A program made the position numbers and the translations under genes. 64,000 nt of DNA, taken from contig NZ_VUKF01000002.1 in NCBI RefSeq assembly GCF_009193185.1, positions 62,001 through 126,000 on the forward strand. Reading direction: 5' to 3'. The stretch is from Georgenia thermotolerans. Its GTDB lineage: Bacteria > Actinomycetota > Actinomycetes > Actinomycetales > Actinomycetaceae. This document shows positions 45,834 through 55,212 of the stretch, in pieces. The notes under the pieces were generated by a model. It ran no database searches. It was not told the origin of the DNA and was given only the letters and a program-made list of their open reading frames with translations. How positions within the stretch are numbered: the first letter of the stretch is position 1; the number at the start of each line of letters is the position of its first letter.

Positions 45834-47444
45834 ATGACCCCCCAGCCCCTGCCCACCATCCCGCGCCGCCGGTGGCGGCCCGACCGGCGCGGCCCGCTCT
45901 CCCACGCGCGGAACTTCGCGCCGGGCTTCCTCGTGAAGCTGTTCCTCGTGGGCCTCGTCGACGCGCTGGGCGTCTACGTGGTGCTGGCCGCCTGGGCGCA
46001 GGAGTCCTACGGGATCCTCTGGGCGATGGTGGGCCTGCTCCTGGTCACCAACTACGTGTACTTCGGCCGCCGGATGCTCGCGGCCAAGTACCTGCTGCCG
46101 GGCCTGGCCTTCCTGCTGGTGTTCCAGATCTTCGTCGCCGTCTACACCGCCTACGTCGCCTTCACCAACTACGGCGACGGGCACAACTCCACCAAGGCCC
46201 ACGCCGTCGAGGCGCTGCTCGTCCAGAACGAGCGCCGGGTGGAGGGCTCCGACGCCTACCCGCTGACCGTCCTGGCCGACGGCGAGCAGCTCGCCTTCGC
46301 CGTCGTCACCCGGGACGGCGAGGTGCGCGTGGGCAGCGCGGACGCCCCGCTCGAGACCGTCCACGACGCCACGACGGCCGACGGGACCGTCACCGCGGTG
46401 CCGGGCTACCAGGTGCTGGACCGGCAGGAGATCCTGCGGCGGCAGGCCGACGTGACCGCCCTGCGGGTGCCGGTCTCCGACGACCCGGCCGACGGGTCGG
46501 TCCGCACCCAGGACGCGCGCAACGGGTACGTCTACCTCTCCACCCTGGAGTACGACGAGGCCGCCGACACCATGACGGACACGGCCACCGGGACCGTCTA
46601 CCGGCCCAACGACGAGGGCCAGTTCGAGGCCGCGGACGGCTCGGTGCTGCCGGTGGGGTGGCGCGTCGTCGTCGGGTTCGAGAACTTCGTGACCGCGTTC
46701 GGCGACGAGCGGTACGCCCAGCCGTTCGTGAAGATCCTGGTGTGGAACTTCGCGCTGGCGCTGCTCTCCGTCGTCAGCACCTTCCTCCTCGGGCTCTTCC
46801 TGGCCATCGTGCTCAACGACGGGCGGGTGCGCGGGCGGCGGCTCTACCGGACCCTGCTGATCCTGCCGTACGCCTTCCCCTCCTTCCTCGCCTTCCTGAT
46901 GTTCCGCGGGATGCTCAACGAGCGGTTCGGGTTCGTCAACCAGGTGCTGCTCGGCGGCGCCGACGTCCCGTGGCTGACCGACCCGTGGCTGGCGAAGGCG
47001 GCGGTGCTGCTGGTCAACCTGTGGGTGGGCTTCCCCTACATGTTCCTCATCTGCACCGGCGCGCTGCAGTCGATCCCGGCCGACGTCATGGAGGCCGCCG
47101 CGATCGACGGCGCCGGCCGGTTCACCACCTGGCGCCGGATCACCCTGCCGCTGCTGCTGGTCTCCACCGCGCCGCTGCTCATCTCCTCCTTCGCCTTCAA
47201 CTTCAACAACTTCAGCCTGATCTACATGCTCACCGGCGGGGGGCCGCGCTTCGCCGACGCCTCCGTGCCCCTGGGGCACACCGACATCCTCATCTCGATG
47301 GTGTACTCGGTCTCCGGCGTGGACGGTTCGGCCCCGAAGAACTACGGGCTGGCCAGCGCGCTGTCGATCGTCATCTTCCTCATCGTCGGCCTGATCTCCG
47401 CCCTCGCGTTCCGGCAGACGCGCAAGCTCGAGGAGTACAACTGA
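45834..47444 (+). CDS. malF: Maltose ABC transporter permease MalF
   Basis: A 536-residue permease with about eight helices. Two N-terminal helix pairs are followed by a large external domain (about residues 110-285), equivalent to the P2 loop that docks MalE in enteric MalF. The EAA loop is EAAAIDGAGRFTTWRRITLPLL (split as EAAAIDGAG and RRITLPLL, about residue 420). The ATG has a CGGAGGA Shine-Dalgarno. The length and the P2-like domain favour maltose/maltodextrin over other sugar permeases. Confidence 0.9.
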   Translation: MTPQPLPTIPRRRWRPDRRGPLSHARNFAPGFLVKLFLVGLVDALGVYVVLAAWAQESYGILWAMVGLLLVTNYVYFGRRMLAAKYLLPGLAFLLVFQIFVAVYTAYVAFTNYGDGHNSTKAHAVEALLVQNERRVEGSDAYPLTVLADGEQLAFAVVTRDGEVRVGSADAPLETVHDATTADGTVTAVPGYQVLDRQEILRRQADVTALRVPVSDDPADGSVRTQDARNGYVYLSTLEYDEAADTMTDTATGTVYRPNDEGQFEAADGSVLPVGWRVVVGFENFVTAFGDERYAQPFVKILVWNFALALLSVVSTFLLGLFLAIVLNDGRVRGRRLYRTLLILPYAFPSFLAFLMFRGMLNERFGFVNQVLLGGADVPWLTDPWLAKAAVLLVNLWVGFPYMFLICTGALQSIPADVMEAAAIDGAGRFTTWRRITLPLLLVSTAPLLISSFAFNFNNFSLIYMLTGGGPRFADASVPLGHTDILISMVYSVSGVDGSAPKNYGLASALSIVIFLIVGLISALAFRQTRKLEEYN

Positions 47445-47445
47445 C

Positions 47446-48366
47446 ATGGCCACCGACCTCGCCCGCGCCGCCGACCGCACCGCCGGCCGCGCCCCGGGCC
47501 ACCCCGCCGCGAACCGCATGGGCCGGCGCCGCTGGTTCTCCGAGATCGGCTGGCGCCACGTCGTCGGCGTCCTCGCCGTCGTCTTCGCCGCCTTCCCGCT
47601 GGTCTACGTCCTCTCGGCGTCGCTGAGCGAGGGCGGCACGCTGACCGGGTCCAACGCCCTCTTCGAGGAGGTGAGCCTGGGCAACTACGCCGCCCTCAAC
47701 GACTCGCCGTTCTGGACGTGGATGCTCAACACCCTGTTCATCGGCGGGACGACGGCGGTCGGCACCGTGCTCATGGGCGCCGCGGCGGCCTACGCCTTCT
47801 CCCGCTTCCGGTTCACCGGCCGGCGAGCCGGCCTCACGGCGATGCTCGTCATCCAGATGTTCCCGCAGATGCTCGCCTTCATCGCGATCTTCCTGCTGCT
47901 GCTCGGGCTCGGGAACGTCGTGCCGATCCTCGGGCTGAACAGCAAGCTCGCGCTGATCTGCGTCTACCTGGCCGGGGCGATGGGCGTGAACACCTTCCTC
48001 ATGTACGGGTTCTTCAACACCGTCCCCAAGGAGCTCGACGAGGCAGCGCGGATCGACGGCGCCAGCCACGCCCAGATCTACTGGACGATCGTGCTGCGGC
48101 TCGTGGCGCCGATGCTGGCCATCGTGGGCCTGCTGTCGTTCATCTTCACCCTCAACGAGTTCATCATCGCCCGGGTGGTGCTGCAGTCCGAGCGCAACTG
48201 GACCTTGGCGGTGGGGCTGTACGGGTGGGTCTCGGAGCTCCTCGAGGCGAACTGGGGGCTGTTCGCCGCCGGCGCGGTCATCTCCGCGCTGCCGGTGCTC
48301 GTGCTGTTCCAGCTCCTCCAGCGCTTCATCGTCGGGGGGCTGACGACCGGGTCGGTCAAGGGCTGA
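47446..48366 (+). CDS. malG: Maltose ABC transporter permease MalG
   Basis: A 306-residue permease with six helices. The EAA loop DEAARIDGASHAQIYWTIVL is at about residues 200-220, and the C-terminal QRFIVGGLTTGSVKG matches MalG, where the end reaches into the MalF/MalE pore. It begins 1 nt after the malF stop, so translation is coupled. No ATPase gene (malK/msiK) follows; the ATPase must come from elsewhere on the chromosome. Confidence 0.92.
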   Translation: MATDLARAADRTAGRAPGHPAANRMGRRRWFSEIGWRHVVGVLAVVFAAFPLVYVLSASLSEGGTLTGSNALFEEVSLGNYAALNDSPFWTWMLNTLFIGGTTAVGTVLMGAAAAYAFSRFRFTGRRAGLTAMLVIQMFPQMLAFIAIFLLLLGLGNVVPILGLNSKLALICVYLAGAMGVNTFLMYGFFNTVPKELDEAARIDGASHAQIYWTIVLRLVAPMLAIVGLLSFIFTLNEFIIARVVLQSERNWTLAVGLYGWVSELLEANWGLFAAGAVISALPVLVLFQLLQRFIVGGLTTGSVKG

Positions 48367-48391
48367 GCGCCCTCCCCGTCACCGGCCGCGC

Positions 48392-49603
48392 TCAGGACAT
48401 CGCCAGCCACACCGTGGTGTCCGGCGGCACCGTCGCCTCCCCGCCCACCGGCGCGGGCAGGTCCGCGCTGGCGTGGAGGATCTCCCGCTCGGCGGGGACG
48501 ACCACCGCCTCGACGCCGAGGTTGACCAGCACGAGCACCTCGCGGTTGAGGAAGGCCAGCGTGCCCGCAGGGGCGTCGATCCAGCCCACCGGCCCGGTGC
48601 CCAGCCGCAGCTCGTCGCGCAGGCGCAGCCCGCGGCGGTAGCGCTCGAAGCGGGAGTCGGCCCGGCCCTTCTGCGCGGCGACCGCCGCGGCGGTCGCCCG
48701 CACGGCCGCGGCGACGTCGCCCGCCTGGCGCAGGCCCACCGCCTCGCCCAGGTGCAGGTAGGCGGTGCCGGGCAGGGCGAGCATGAGCGCCGCGGCCGCG
48801 TCGTGGCGGCGCTCCAGGGCGGCGGCGTCGAGGTCGCCCCACTCGGCGGGGGCGGACAGCGCCGCGGTCGCCAGCGTCCAGCCCGCCGGCGCCCCGACCG
48901 GGTCGCGCAGCGTGTAGGCGTCGGTGATCGCGGCCCGCAGCGCCTGCGGGCGCCACGGGGTGACGACGAGGCGGTCGTCGCGGGTGACGTGGAGCCAGTC
49001 CTCGTGCAGGTGGGCGGCCAGGGCGGCGCGGTCCCGGGCGGTGCCGCCGCCGGTGAGGATGACGTCCTCGCCGTGCTCGGCGATGAGCGCGTGCAGCGCA
49101 CCGAGCTCGATGCCCGCGTGGCTGTGCGGGCCGAGCGGGGGCACCGGGCGGGTCGCGGAGATGAGGTCGATGCCGTCGATGCCCCGGTGCAGCCACGCGG
49201 TGCACCGGGCGAGGTGCCAGGCGGCGGCGTCGGTCTGCGGCGGGGCGTCGGTGCCGGCCAGGGCGACGAGGACCTTGATGCCGCGCTGGTGGGCGCGGCG
49301 CACGAACGCCTCGACGACCCCGCGCGCCGGCTCGGTGCCGGGGTCCAGGCCCGGGCAGTGCACCTCGATGGCGTCAGCGCCCAGCCGCGCCACGTGCGAG
49401 ATCTCCGCCGTCAGCGCCTCCAGGCCGGCCAGGTCCGCCTCGCCGCGCACCTGGAGGACGACGGCGTGCTGCCACCAGGCGGTGGGCCGCCGGGTGCTGC
49501 GGTGGACCACGGTGGTCGTGGTGACGTCGCCGAGCCGGGGCGCCCGCCGGTCGGGCGCCTGCTCGCCGGGCGTCGCCTGCGCCGTCGTCTCGTGGTCCGT
49601 CAC
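48392..49603 (-). CDS. Catalytically inactive GH13 paralogue
   Basis: A 403-residue protein that aligns with the GH13 glucosidase encoded at 41136-42896: same start of the barrel (WWQHAVVLQV), same helix LGADAIEV, same ending VPPDTTVWL. The catalytic regions are all lost: region II reads GIDLISAT (nucleophile Asp to Ile), region III ILTGGGT (Glu to Gly) and region IV WTLATAALS (Asp lost), while region I is VLVALAG. The frame is intact over 400 codons. It is convergent with malG. A sugar-sensing or scaffolding role is inference. GTG 49603 follows CACAAT by 6 nt. Confidence 0.82.
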   Translation of the reverse strand: MTDHETTAQATPGEQAPDRRAPRLGDVTTTTVVHRSTRRPTAWWQHAVVLQVRGEADLAGLEALTAEISHVARLGADAIEVHCPGLDPGTEPARGVVEAFVRRAHQRGIKVLVALAGTDAPPQTDAAAWHLARCTAWLHRGIDGIDLISATRPVPPLGPHSHAGIELGALHALIAEHGEDVILTGGGTARDRAALAAHLHEDWLHVTRDDRLVVTPWRPQALRAAITDAYTLRDPVGAPAGWTLATAALSAPAEWGDLDAAALERRHDAAAALMLALPGTAYLHLGEAVGLRQAGDVAAAVRATAAAVAAQKGRADSRFERYRRGLRLRDELRLGTGPVGWIDAPAGTLAFLNREVLVLVNLGVEAVVVPAEREILHASADLPAPVGGEATVPPDTTVWLAMS

Positions 49604-49647
49604 GGCGCCATTGTGGACCACGCGCCGCCGGCGCACCCGCCATCCCG

Positions 49648-49653
49648 TAGGCT
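49648..49653 (+). promoter_or_regulatory. Leaderless -10 box for dgt
   Basis: TAGGCT followed by 6 nt and GTG 49660; no Shine-Dalgarno is present. Confidence 0.6.
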
Positions 49654-49659
49654 CCTGGC

Positions 49660-50988
49660 GTGCCCCAGGAGTCGTCAGCCCTCGATCATGGCGTCCGGGC
49701 TCACGCCTCCGCCGAGCCCCGCCGCCCCGAGGCCTACACCCGCCGCGATCGCGAGCGCCGCTGGTCCGAGCCGGCGAAGAACCCCCGGCGGACGGCCTTC
49801 GAGCGGGACCGGGCGCGGGTGCTGCACTCCTCGGCGCTGCGCCGCCTGGGCGCCAAGACTCAGGTGCTGGGCCCGACCAGCGACGACTTCGTCCGCACCC
49901 GGCTGACCCACTCGCTCGAGGTCGCCCAGGTGGGTCGCGAGCTCGGCAAGGCGCTGGGCTGCGATCCCGACGTCGTCGACGCCGCGTGCCTCTCCCACGA
50001 CCTGGGCCACCCACCCTTCGGCCACAACGGCGAGCGGGCGCTGGACGAGGTCGCGGCGGGGATCGGCGGGTTCGAGGGCAACGCCCAGACCCTGCGGCTG
50101 CTGACCCGGCTGGAGCCGAAGACCGTCGGCGAGGACGGCACCAGCGCCGGCCTCAACCTCACCCGCGCGAGCCTGGACGCGGCCACCAAGTACCCGTGGC
50201 GCCGCGGCGACGGGCCACCCCGCGCCGACGGCACCCCGACGCCCAAGTTCGGCGTCTACGAGGATGACCTGCCGGTCTTCGACTGGCTGCGCGAGGGGGC
50301 CCCGGCCGGGCGGCGCTGCCTCGAGGCGCAGGTCATGGACCTCGCCGACGACATCGCCTACAGCGTGCACGACGTCGAGGACGCCATCGTCGGCGGCCGG
50401 GTGGACCTGGCGCGGCTGCGCCGGGCCGGGGAGCAGGAGCGCGTGGTCGGCCAGGTGCGGGCCTGGTACGACCCGCCGGTCGACGACGACACCCTCGGGG
50501 CGGCCCTCGACCGGCTGGTGGGCCTGCCGATCTGGATGCCCGCCTTCGACGGCTCGCGGCGCGACCTGGCCGGCATCAAGAACATGACGAGCCAGCTCAT
50601 CGGCCGGTTCTGCGGCGCGGCCGAGGCCGCCACCCGCGCGACCTACGGCGAGGGGCGGCTCACCCGCTACGCCGCCGACCTGGTCGTGCCGCCGGAGACG
50701 CTGGCCGAGATCGTCGTGCTCAAGGGCGTCGCGGCCCTGTACGTCATGGCCCCGCGCGAGCTCGAGCCGCTGTACCTGGCCCAGCGCACCATCATCTTCG
50801 ACCTGGTCGACGCGCTGCTGGAGACCGGCGACCGGCACCTCGAGCCGCCCTTCGTCGGTGACTTCCGCGCCGCGGCCGAGGACGCCGCGCGGCTGCGGGT
50901 GGTCGTCGACCAGGTGGCCTCGCTCACCGACACCTCGGCGAACCAGTGGCACGCCCGCCTGCGCGGGATGCTCTCGGAGGTCTTCTGA
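49660..50988 (+). CDS. dgt: Deoxyguanosinetriphosphate triphosphohydrolase-like protein
   Basis: A 442-residue HD-domain dNTP triphosphohydrolase. The metal site is seen in [20 protein letters not shown] and [19 protein letters not shown] (His-Asp at about 112-113), with a second His in [23 protein letters not shown] and [20 protein letters not shown] are family signatures. It hydrolyses dNTPs to deoxynucleoside and triphosphate. Its place directly before dnaG is conserved in Actinobacteria. The repeat array E begins 17 nt after the stop. Confidence 0.95.
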   Translation: MPQESSALDHGVRAHASAEPRRPEAYTRRDRERRWSEPAKNPRRTAFERDRARVLHSSALRRLGAKTQVLGPTSDDFVRTRLTHSLEVAQVGRELGKALGCDPDVVDAACLSHDLGHPPFGHNGERALDEVAAGIGGFEGNAQTLRLLTRLEPKTVGEDGTSAGLNLTRASLDAATKYPWRRGDGPPRADGTPTPKFGVYEDDLPVFDWLREGAPAGRRCLEAQVMDLADDIAYSVHDVEDAIVGGRVDLARLRRAGEQERVVGQVRAWYDPPVDDDTLGAALDRLVGLPIWMPAFDGSRRDLAGIKNMTSQLIGRFCGAAEAATRATYGEGRLTRYAADLVVPPETLAEIVVLKGVAALYVMAPRELEPLYLAQRTIIFDLVDALLETGDRHLEPPFVGDFRAAAEDAARLRVVVDQVASLTDTSANQWHARLRGMLSEVF

Positions 50989-51005
50989 CGCCCCGCCCCG
51001 CCGGC

Positions 51006-51054
51006 GAGACGTCAAGTAGTGCGCGAGACGTCAAGTCCGTCACGAGGCGTCATG
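51006..51054 (+). repeat. 19-bp tandem repeat array, copy E
   Basis: Units at 51006 and 51025 with core GAGACGTCAAG, plus a partial third (GAGGCGTCATG, 51044). The array starts 17 nt after the dgt stop behind the C-rich spacer. Confidence 0.88.
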
Positions 51055-51104
51055 GGTTGCGCCACCCCCGGGGACACGCGCCCGGGTGCGTCGGTATCGC
51101 CACC

Positions 51105-51110
51105 TACACT
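51105..51110 (+). promoter_or_regulatory. Leaderless -10 box for dnaG
   Basis: TACACT followed by 6 nt and ATG 51117; no Shine-Dalgarno. Confidence 0.65.
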
Positions 51111-51116
51111 GACGCC

Positions 51117-53303
51117 ATGGCAGGCCTGATCCGACGCGAGGACATCGACGCGGTCCGCGAGCGCGCCCGGATCGAGGAGATCGTCGGCACCTACGTCACC
51201 CTCAAGTCCGCCGGCGTGGGCTCGATGAAGGGCCTGTGCCCCTTCCACGACGAGCGCACCGCCTCCTTCCACGTCCGCCCCCAGCTCGGCCTGTGGCACT
51301 GCTTCGGCTGCGACGAGGGCGGCGACGTCATCTCCTTCGTGCAGAAGATCGACCACCTGTCCTTCACCGAGGCGGTGGAGATGCTGGCCGGGAAGGTCGG
51401 CGTCCAGCTGCGATACGAGGACGGCGGCACGGGCCGGCCCCGGGAGGAACCGGGGCGGCGCCAGCGCCTCGTCGACGCCCACCGCGTCGCCGAGGAGTTC
51501 TTCGCCGGCCAGCTGGACAGCCCCGAGGGCGAGGCCGGGCGCCGGTTCCTCGCCGAGCGCGGCTTCGACCGCCAGGCCGCGGCGACCTTCGGCGTCGGCT
51601 ACGCCCCCAAGGGCTGGGACCACCTGCTGCGCCACCTGCGCGGGCGCGGTTTCACCGAGGCCGAGCTGACCGCCTCCGGGCTCGTCTCGCAGGGCAACCG
51701 GGGGATCTACGACCGCTTCCGCGGCCGCCTCGTCTGGCCGATCCGCGACATCACCGGGGAGACGGTCGGCTTCGGCGCCCGCCGCCTCTATGACGACGAC
51801 CAGGGGCCCAAGTACCTCAACACCCCCGAGACGCCGATCTACAAGAAGTCGCACGTGCTCTACGGCCTGGACCTGGCCAAGCGCACCATCGCCAAGGAGC
51901 GGCGCGTCGTCGTCGTCGAGGGCTACACCGACGTCATGGCCGCCCACCTGGCGGGCGTCGGCACCGCCGTGGCCACGTGCGGGACGGCGTTCGGCACCGA
52001 CCACGTCAAGATCGTCCGCCGCCTGCTGGGTGACACCGCCGACGTCGCCGCCGGGGTGATCTTCGCCTCCGGCGCCACCCGGGGCGGCGAGGTGATCTTC
52101 ACCTTCGACGGCGACGCCGCCGGGCAGAAGGCCGCGCTGCGCGCCTTCGAGGAGGACCAGCGCTTCGCGTCCCAGACGTTCGTCGCCGTCGGGCCCGACG
52201 GGCTGGACCCGTGCGACCTGCGCCTGCAGCGCGGCGACGCCGCGGTGCGCGAGCTCATCGCCGGCCGGCAGCCGCTGTTCGCCTTCGCGATCCGGTCGGT
52301 CCTGGGCCAGCTCGACCTGGCGACGGCGGAGGGCCGGGTGGCCGCCCTGCGCGCGGCCGCGCCCGTGGTCGCCGGCATCCGCGACCAGGCGCTGCGCTGG
52401 GAGTACACCCGCGAGCTCGCCGGGTGGCTGGGCATGGACGAGCCGACCGTGCGCAGCGCCGTCCACGCCGCGGAGCGGGCCCAGGGGCGGGTCGACCTCA
52501 CGCCGCCCCCGCCCGACGGCGGTCCCGGCGGGGGGTTCGGCGGGCGCCGTCAGGGCGCCCCGGGCGGCCGCCCCGAGGGCCGCTGGGACGGCCGGCAGGC
52601 GGCTCGGGGCGGGGCACCGGGCCGGGCCGGGCGCGACGGCGGGTTCCGCGGCCGCGAGGGTGGCTTCCGGGACGGCCCGGGCGGGCGCGACGGCGGCTTC
52701 CGGGACGGCGGCCGCCCCTCCTTCCAGGACCGCGGCTACCCGGACCGTGCGACCGCGCCGGGCACGATGCCCGGCGGCCAGCGCCCGCCCCGGGAGGACC
52801 CGGTCGCCCGCCTCGAGCGGCAGGTGCTCGAGGTGGTCCTCCAGCTGCCCCAGCACGCCCTCGGCGCCGGCTTCGACGACCTCGCCCCGGACACCTTCAC
52901 CGTCCCGGCCTACCGGGGGGTGCACGACGCCATCCGCGCCGCGGGGGGCACCCTCGCGTACGGCCAGGAGGTCGAGCGCTACGCGGCCCAGCACCCCGGC
53001 GGGGACGCCGCCCGGCACGCGGCGGGCTGGTGGGCCGAGCAGGTCCGCGAGAACGCCGTCGGCCCGGTGGCCGGCGTGATCACCGAGCTGGCCGTGGCCC
53101 CGCTGCCGGAGGACCGGCCCGAGGCGCTGTCCGGCTACGCCCGCGGCGTGCTCGTGGCCCTGATCCGGATGGGCCTGACCCGCGAGATCGCCGACGTCAA
53201 GGGACGGCTGCAGCGCACCGACCCGAACGACCCGGCCTACGCCGACGTGTTCGCGGCCCTGATGGAGCTGGAGAACCGCCGCCGCGCGCTCAGCGTGGAC
53301 TGA
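51117..53303 (+). CDS. dnaG: DNA primase DnaG
   Basis: A 728-residue primase. The N-terminal zinc finger is CPFH and CFGC (about residues 41-65); the TOPRIM core has VVVEGYTDVMAAH and IFTFDGDAAGQKAAL, with a short extra segment (DVAAGVIFASGATR) between them. The C-terminal helicase-binding domain (about 560-728) follows a linker of about 100 residues (461-560) rich in Gly, Arg and Pro, with repeated RDGGFR-type motifs. The linker is longer and more RG-rich than usual. ATG 51117 is set by the leaderless box 6 nt upstream. Confidence 0.96.
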   Translation: MAGLIRREDIDAVRERARIEEIVGTYVTLKSAGVGSMKGLCPFHDERTASFHVRPQLGLWHCFGCDEGGDVISFVQKIDHLSFTEAVEMLAGKVGVQLRYEDGGTGRPREEPGRRQRLVDAHRVAEEFFAGQLDSPEGEAGRRFLAERGFDRQAAATFGVGYAPKGWDHLLRHLRGRGFTEAELTASGLVSQGNRGIYDRFRGRLVWPIRDITGETVGFGARRLYDDDQGPKYLNTPETPIYKKSHVLYGLDLAKRTIAKERRVVVVEGYTDVMAAHLAGVGTAVATCGTAFGTDHVKIVRRLLGDTADVAAGVIFASGATRGGEVIFTFDGDAAGQKAALRAFEEDQRFASQTFVAVGPDGLDPCDLRLQRGDAAVRELIAGRQPLFAFAIRSVLGQLDLATAEGRVAALRAAAPVVAGIRDQALRWEYTRELAGWLGMDEPTVRSAVHAAERAQGRVDLTPPPPDGGPGGGFGGRRQGAPGGRPEGRWDGRQAARGGAPGRAGRDGGFRGREGGFRDGPGGRDGGFRDGGRPSFQDRGYPDRATAPGTMPGGQRPPREDPVARLERQVLEVVLQLPQHALGAGFDDLAPDTFTVPAYRGVHDAIRAAGGTLAYGQEVERYAAQHPGGDAARHAAGWWAEQVRENAVGPVAGVITELAVAPLPEDRPEALSGYARGVLVALIRMGLTREIADVKGRLQRTDPNDPAYADVFAALMELENRRRALSVD

Positions 53304-53417
53304 GGGGACATCGTCGCGGCGTTGCGCGTGCACGAGCGCGGCATCGCGGCCAATGTTGTACCTGAAGAACGTCGGGCGCGCCGCCCGGTCAGGACCGCCG
53401 TCGGGAGGGGCACGGTT

Positions 53418-54167
53418 ATGGGGGAGCAGCTGCTGCCTCGCACAGCGCCCGTCCACTCCCTCCGCCGTTTCCTCGCTCGGCTGCACCCCGCACGCCGCAC
53501 CCCCGGCGGCGACGCCGTCGGCGGCCTGGGGGCGATGGCGGTCGTCGGCGCCGTGGCCATCCTCGCCACCGCGGCGCTCGTCCTCGGGATCATCGCCGTC
53601 TGGCCCACCCAGGGGCAGCACCCGCGCACCTCGGCCACCCGGCCCCCCGAGGGGGCCGTGCTCGGCGCCGAGGGCCGCCCGGACGTCATGGCGCCCGGCG
53701 CCGGGCCGCTGACCGGCCGCCTCCAGCCCCCGGGCACCACGGGCGGGGCGACGGACGAGGCCCGGGTCCGGCTGGGCCAGCCCGCCCGGGTCGGGACCTG
53801 GGAGGTCGCCGTCCGGCGCACGGACCTGCGCGAGTTCGCCGCCGCGGACGGACTCTCCTCGCCGGGGCGGGGAGAGCGCGTGCTGGAGGCGCAGGTGACC
53901 GTCACCAACGACGGCGCGGCGCCGGCGGACCCGGGCCTGGATCTCCTCGTCGGGTACCTCGGCCCGGACGGGGTGGAGTACAACGGCGACGCCGGCGGAG
54001 TGTGCCCGACGCGGGAGGCGGTCTTCGGGCGCGGCAAGATCCCGCCGGGGGAGACGGTGCGCGGCAGCGTCTGCCTGGGTGTGCCGGCCCGCGCCGTCGA
54101 GGGCGGGGCGTGGGTGCTGCGCACCCCGGCGGAGTACGCGCGGCCGAAGGTGTTCGCCGCCCGGTAG
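53418..54167 (+). CDS. Membrane-anchored DUF4352-like protein
   Basis: A 249-residue protein with one membrane helix at about residues 38-60 after a basic cytoplasmic start, a Pro/Gly linker, and an external beta-sandwich (about 115-249). VGTWEVAVRRTDLREF, EAQVTVTNDGAAPAD and the Cys pair VCPTRE/GSVCLGV follow the DUF4352 (telokin-like) pattern. The function of that family is unknown. ATG 53418 is chosen for GGAGGGG 7 nt upstream. It stands alone, convergent with the nitroreductase gene. Confidence 0.8.
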   Translation: MGEQLLPRTAPVHSLRRFLARLHPARRTPGGDAVGGLGAMAVVGAVAILATAALVLGIIAVWPTQGQHPRTSATRPPEGAVLGAEGRPDVMAPGAGPLTGRLQPPGTTGGATDEARVRLGQPARVGTWEVAVRRTDLREFAAADGLSSPGRGERVLEAQVTVTNDGAAPADPGLDLLVGYLGPDGVEYNGDAGGVCPTREAVFGRGKIPPGETVRGSVCLGVPARAVEGGAWVLRTPAEYARPKVFAAR

Positions 54168-54169
54168 GG

Positions 54170-54194
54170 GGCCGGCAGGCGGCGGCCGCCGGCC
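54170..54194. terminator. Convergent-gene hairpin
   Basis: GGCCGGC (54170-54176) pairs with GCCGGCC (54188-54194) in the gap between convergent genes; no T tract. Confidence 0.4.
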
Positions 54195-54267
54195 GTGAGA
54201 GCGAGGTTCGCCGCGTGGCCGGGAACGGCCCGATGGGCCGGGCCCGGCCACGCGACGATCGTGGGGC

Positions 54268-54891
54268 TCAGAGGGCCGAGACGACCTCGTCGAAGGGCAG
54301 GCGCGGCAGGCGGTCCCGGAAGGCGTTCTCGGCGGGCTTGCCGATGTTGACCGCGACCAGGACGCGGTGGCGCCCGTCCGGGAAGAACTCGCGGGAGACC
54401 GCCTCGGCGTCGAAGCCGGTCATCGGTCCGGCGGCCAGCCCGGCGGCCCGGATGCCGATGATCGCGTAGCCCACCTGCAGGCCGGCGTTGAGCTCGGCCA
54501 TGCGGGCGCGCGACGCCTCGTCGCCGGCGAGCATGTCCCGCGCACCGGGGTTGTGCGGGAACGTGCGCGGCAGCTCCTCGTGGAAGTCGATGTCCGCCGC
54601 GAGGAGGGCGGTCGCGGGGGCGGCCGCCGTCTTCGCCCGGTTGCCCTCGGCCATGTGCGGCAGGAGTCGCTCCTTCGCCTCGGCGGAGCGGACCACGACG
54701 ACGCGCAGCGGCTGGGTGTTCATCGCCGTGGGCGCCCACTTGACGAGCTCGAAGATCGCGGCGAGCTGCTCGTCCGTGACGGGCTCGTCCGTGAAGGCGT
54801 TGGCGGTGCGGGCCTCGCGGAAGAGCAGGTCCTGGGCGTCCTCGTCGAGGAGCAGCGCGTCGGCGATGCGAAGATCAGTTGAAGTACTCAC
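54268..54891 (-). CDS. Nitroreductase family protein, RutE-like
   Basis: A 207-residue FMN-dependent nitroreductase close to the malonic semialdehyde reductase (RutE/HadB) group: ADALLLDEDAQDLLFREART, VKWAPTAMNTQPLRVVVVRS, GYAIIGIRAAGLAAGPMTGFD and ADIDFHEELPRTFPHNPGAR. The natural substrate is uncertain; other rut genes are absent. GTG 54891 gives a normal length; GTG 54906 adds five residues. Single gene with its own promoter. Confidence 0.9.
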   Translation of the reverse strand: MSTSTDLRIADALLLDEDAQDLLFREARTANAFTDEPVTDEQLAAIFELVKWAPTAMNTQPLRVVVVRSAEAKERLLPHMAEGNRAKTAAAPATALLAADIDFHEELPRTFPHNPGARDMLAGDEASRARMAELNAGLQVGYAIIGIRAAGLAAGPMTGFDAEAVSREFFPDGRHRVLVAVNIGKPAENAFRDRLPRLPFDEVVSAL

Positions 54892-55014
54892 GCCTAGTGC
54901 AGCCACGGCCGTGGCCCGGCGATTCCGCAGCGCGGCGTGATTGATGCCATAGCCAGCCCGCGTGTCAGCCGCCGTCGCGCGGCGCGGCCCGGGACCGGTG
55001 GGGCGTGTTGACCC

Positions 55015-55212
55015 TCAGTTGCTCCCGCTGGCGTCGTCGCAGGACGGGCACAGGCGGACCTCGACGTCCTCGGCGGCGCCCCGCCCGACCCGGCGCAGCG
55101 GCTCCTCGTGGGTGCCGCACACGGCGCACAGGTGGGCGCGACGGGGCCAGGCGTCGGAGAGCTCGAGCATCCCGAGCGCGCCGTCGCCCAGGCGGATGGC
55201 GTGAAAGGTCAC
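55015..55212 (-). CDS. Small zinc-ribbon-like protein
   Basis: A 65-residue protein with two Cys pairs (CAVC at about 36-39 and CPSC at about 57-60), a probable zinc ribbon, and an acidic Asp/Ser tail. No family recognised. GTG 55212 is preferred: an AT-rich box TACTTA lies 5 nt upstream, fitting a leaderless start. The frame is also open to a TTG at 55248. It stands alone between the nitroreductase gene and tRNA-Asn. Confidence 0.6.
   Translation of the reverse strand: MTFHAIRLGDGALGMLELSDAWPRRAHLCAVCGTHEEPLRRVGRGAAEDVEVRLCPSCDDASGSN

Noticed and set aside
51012-54251. A 1079-codon reverse-strand frame over dnaG
   Set aside because: Opposite to a complete primase gene; composition is that of a shadow.
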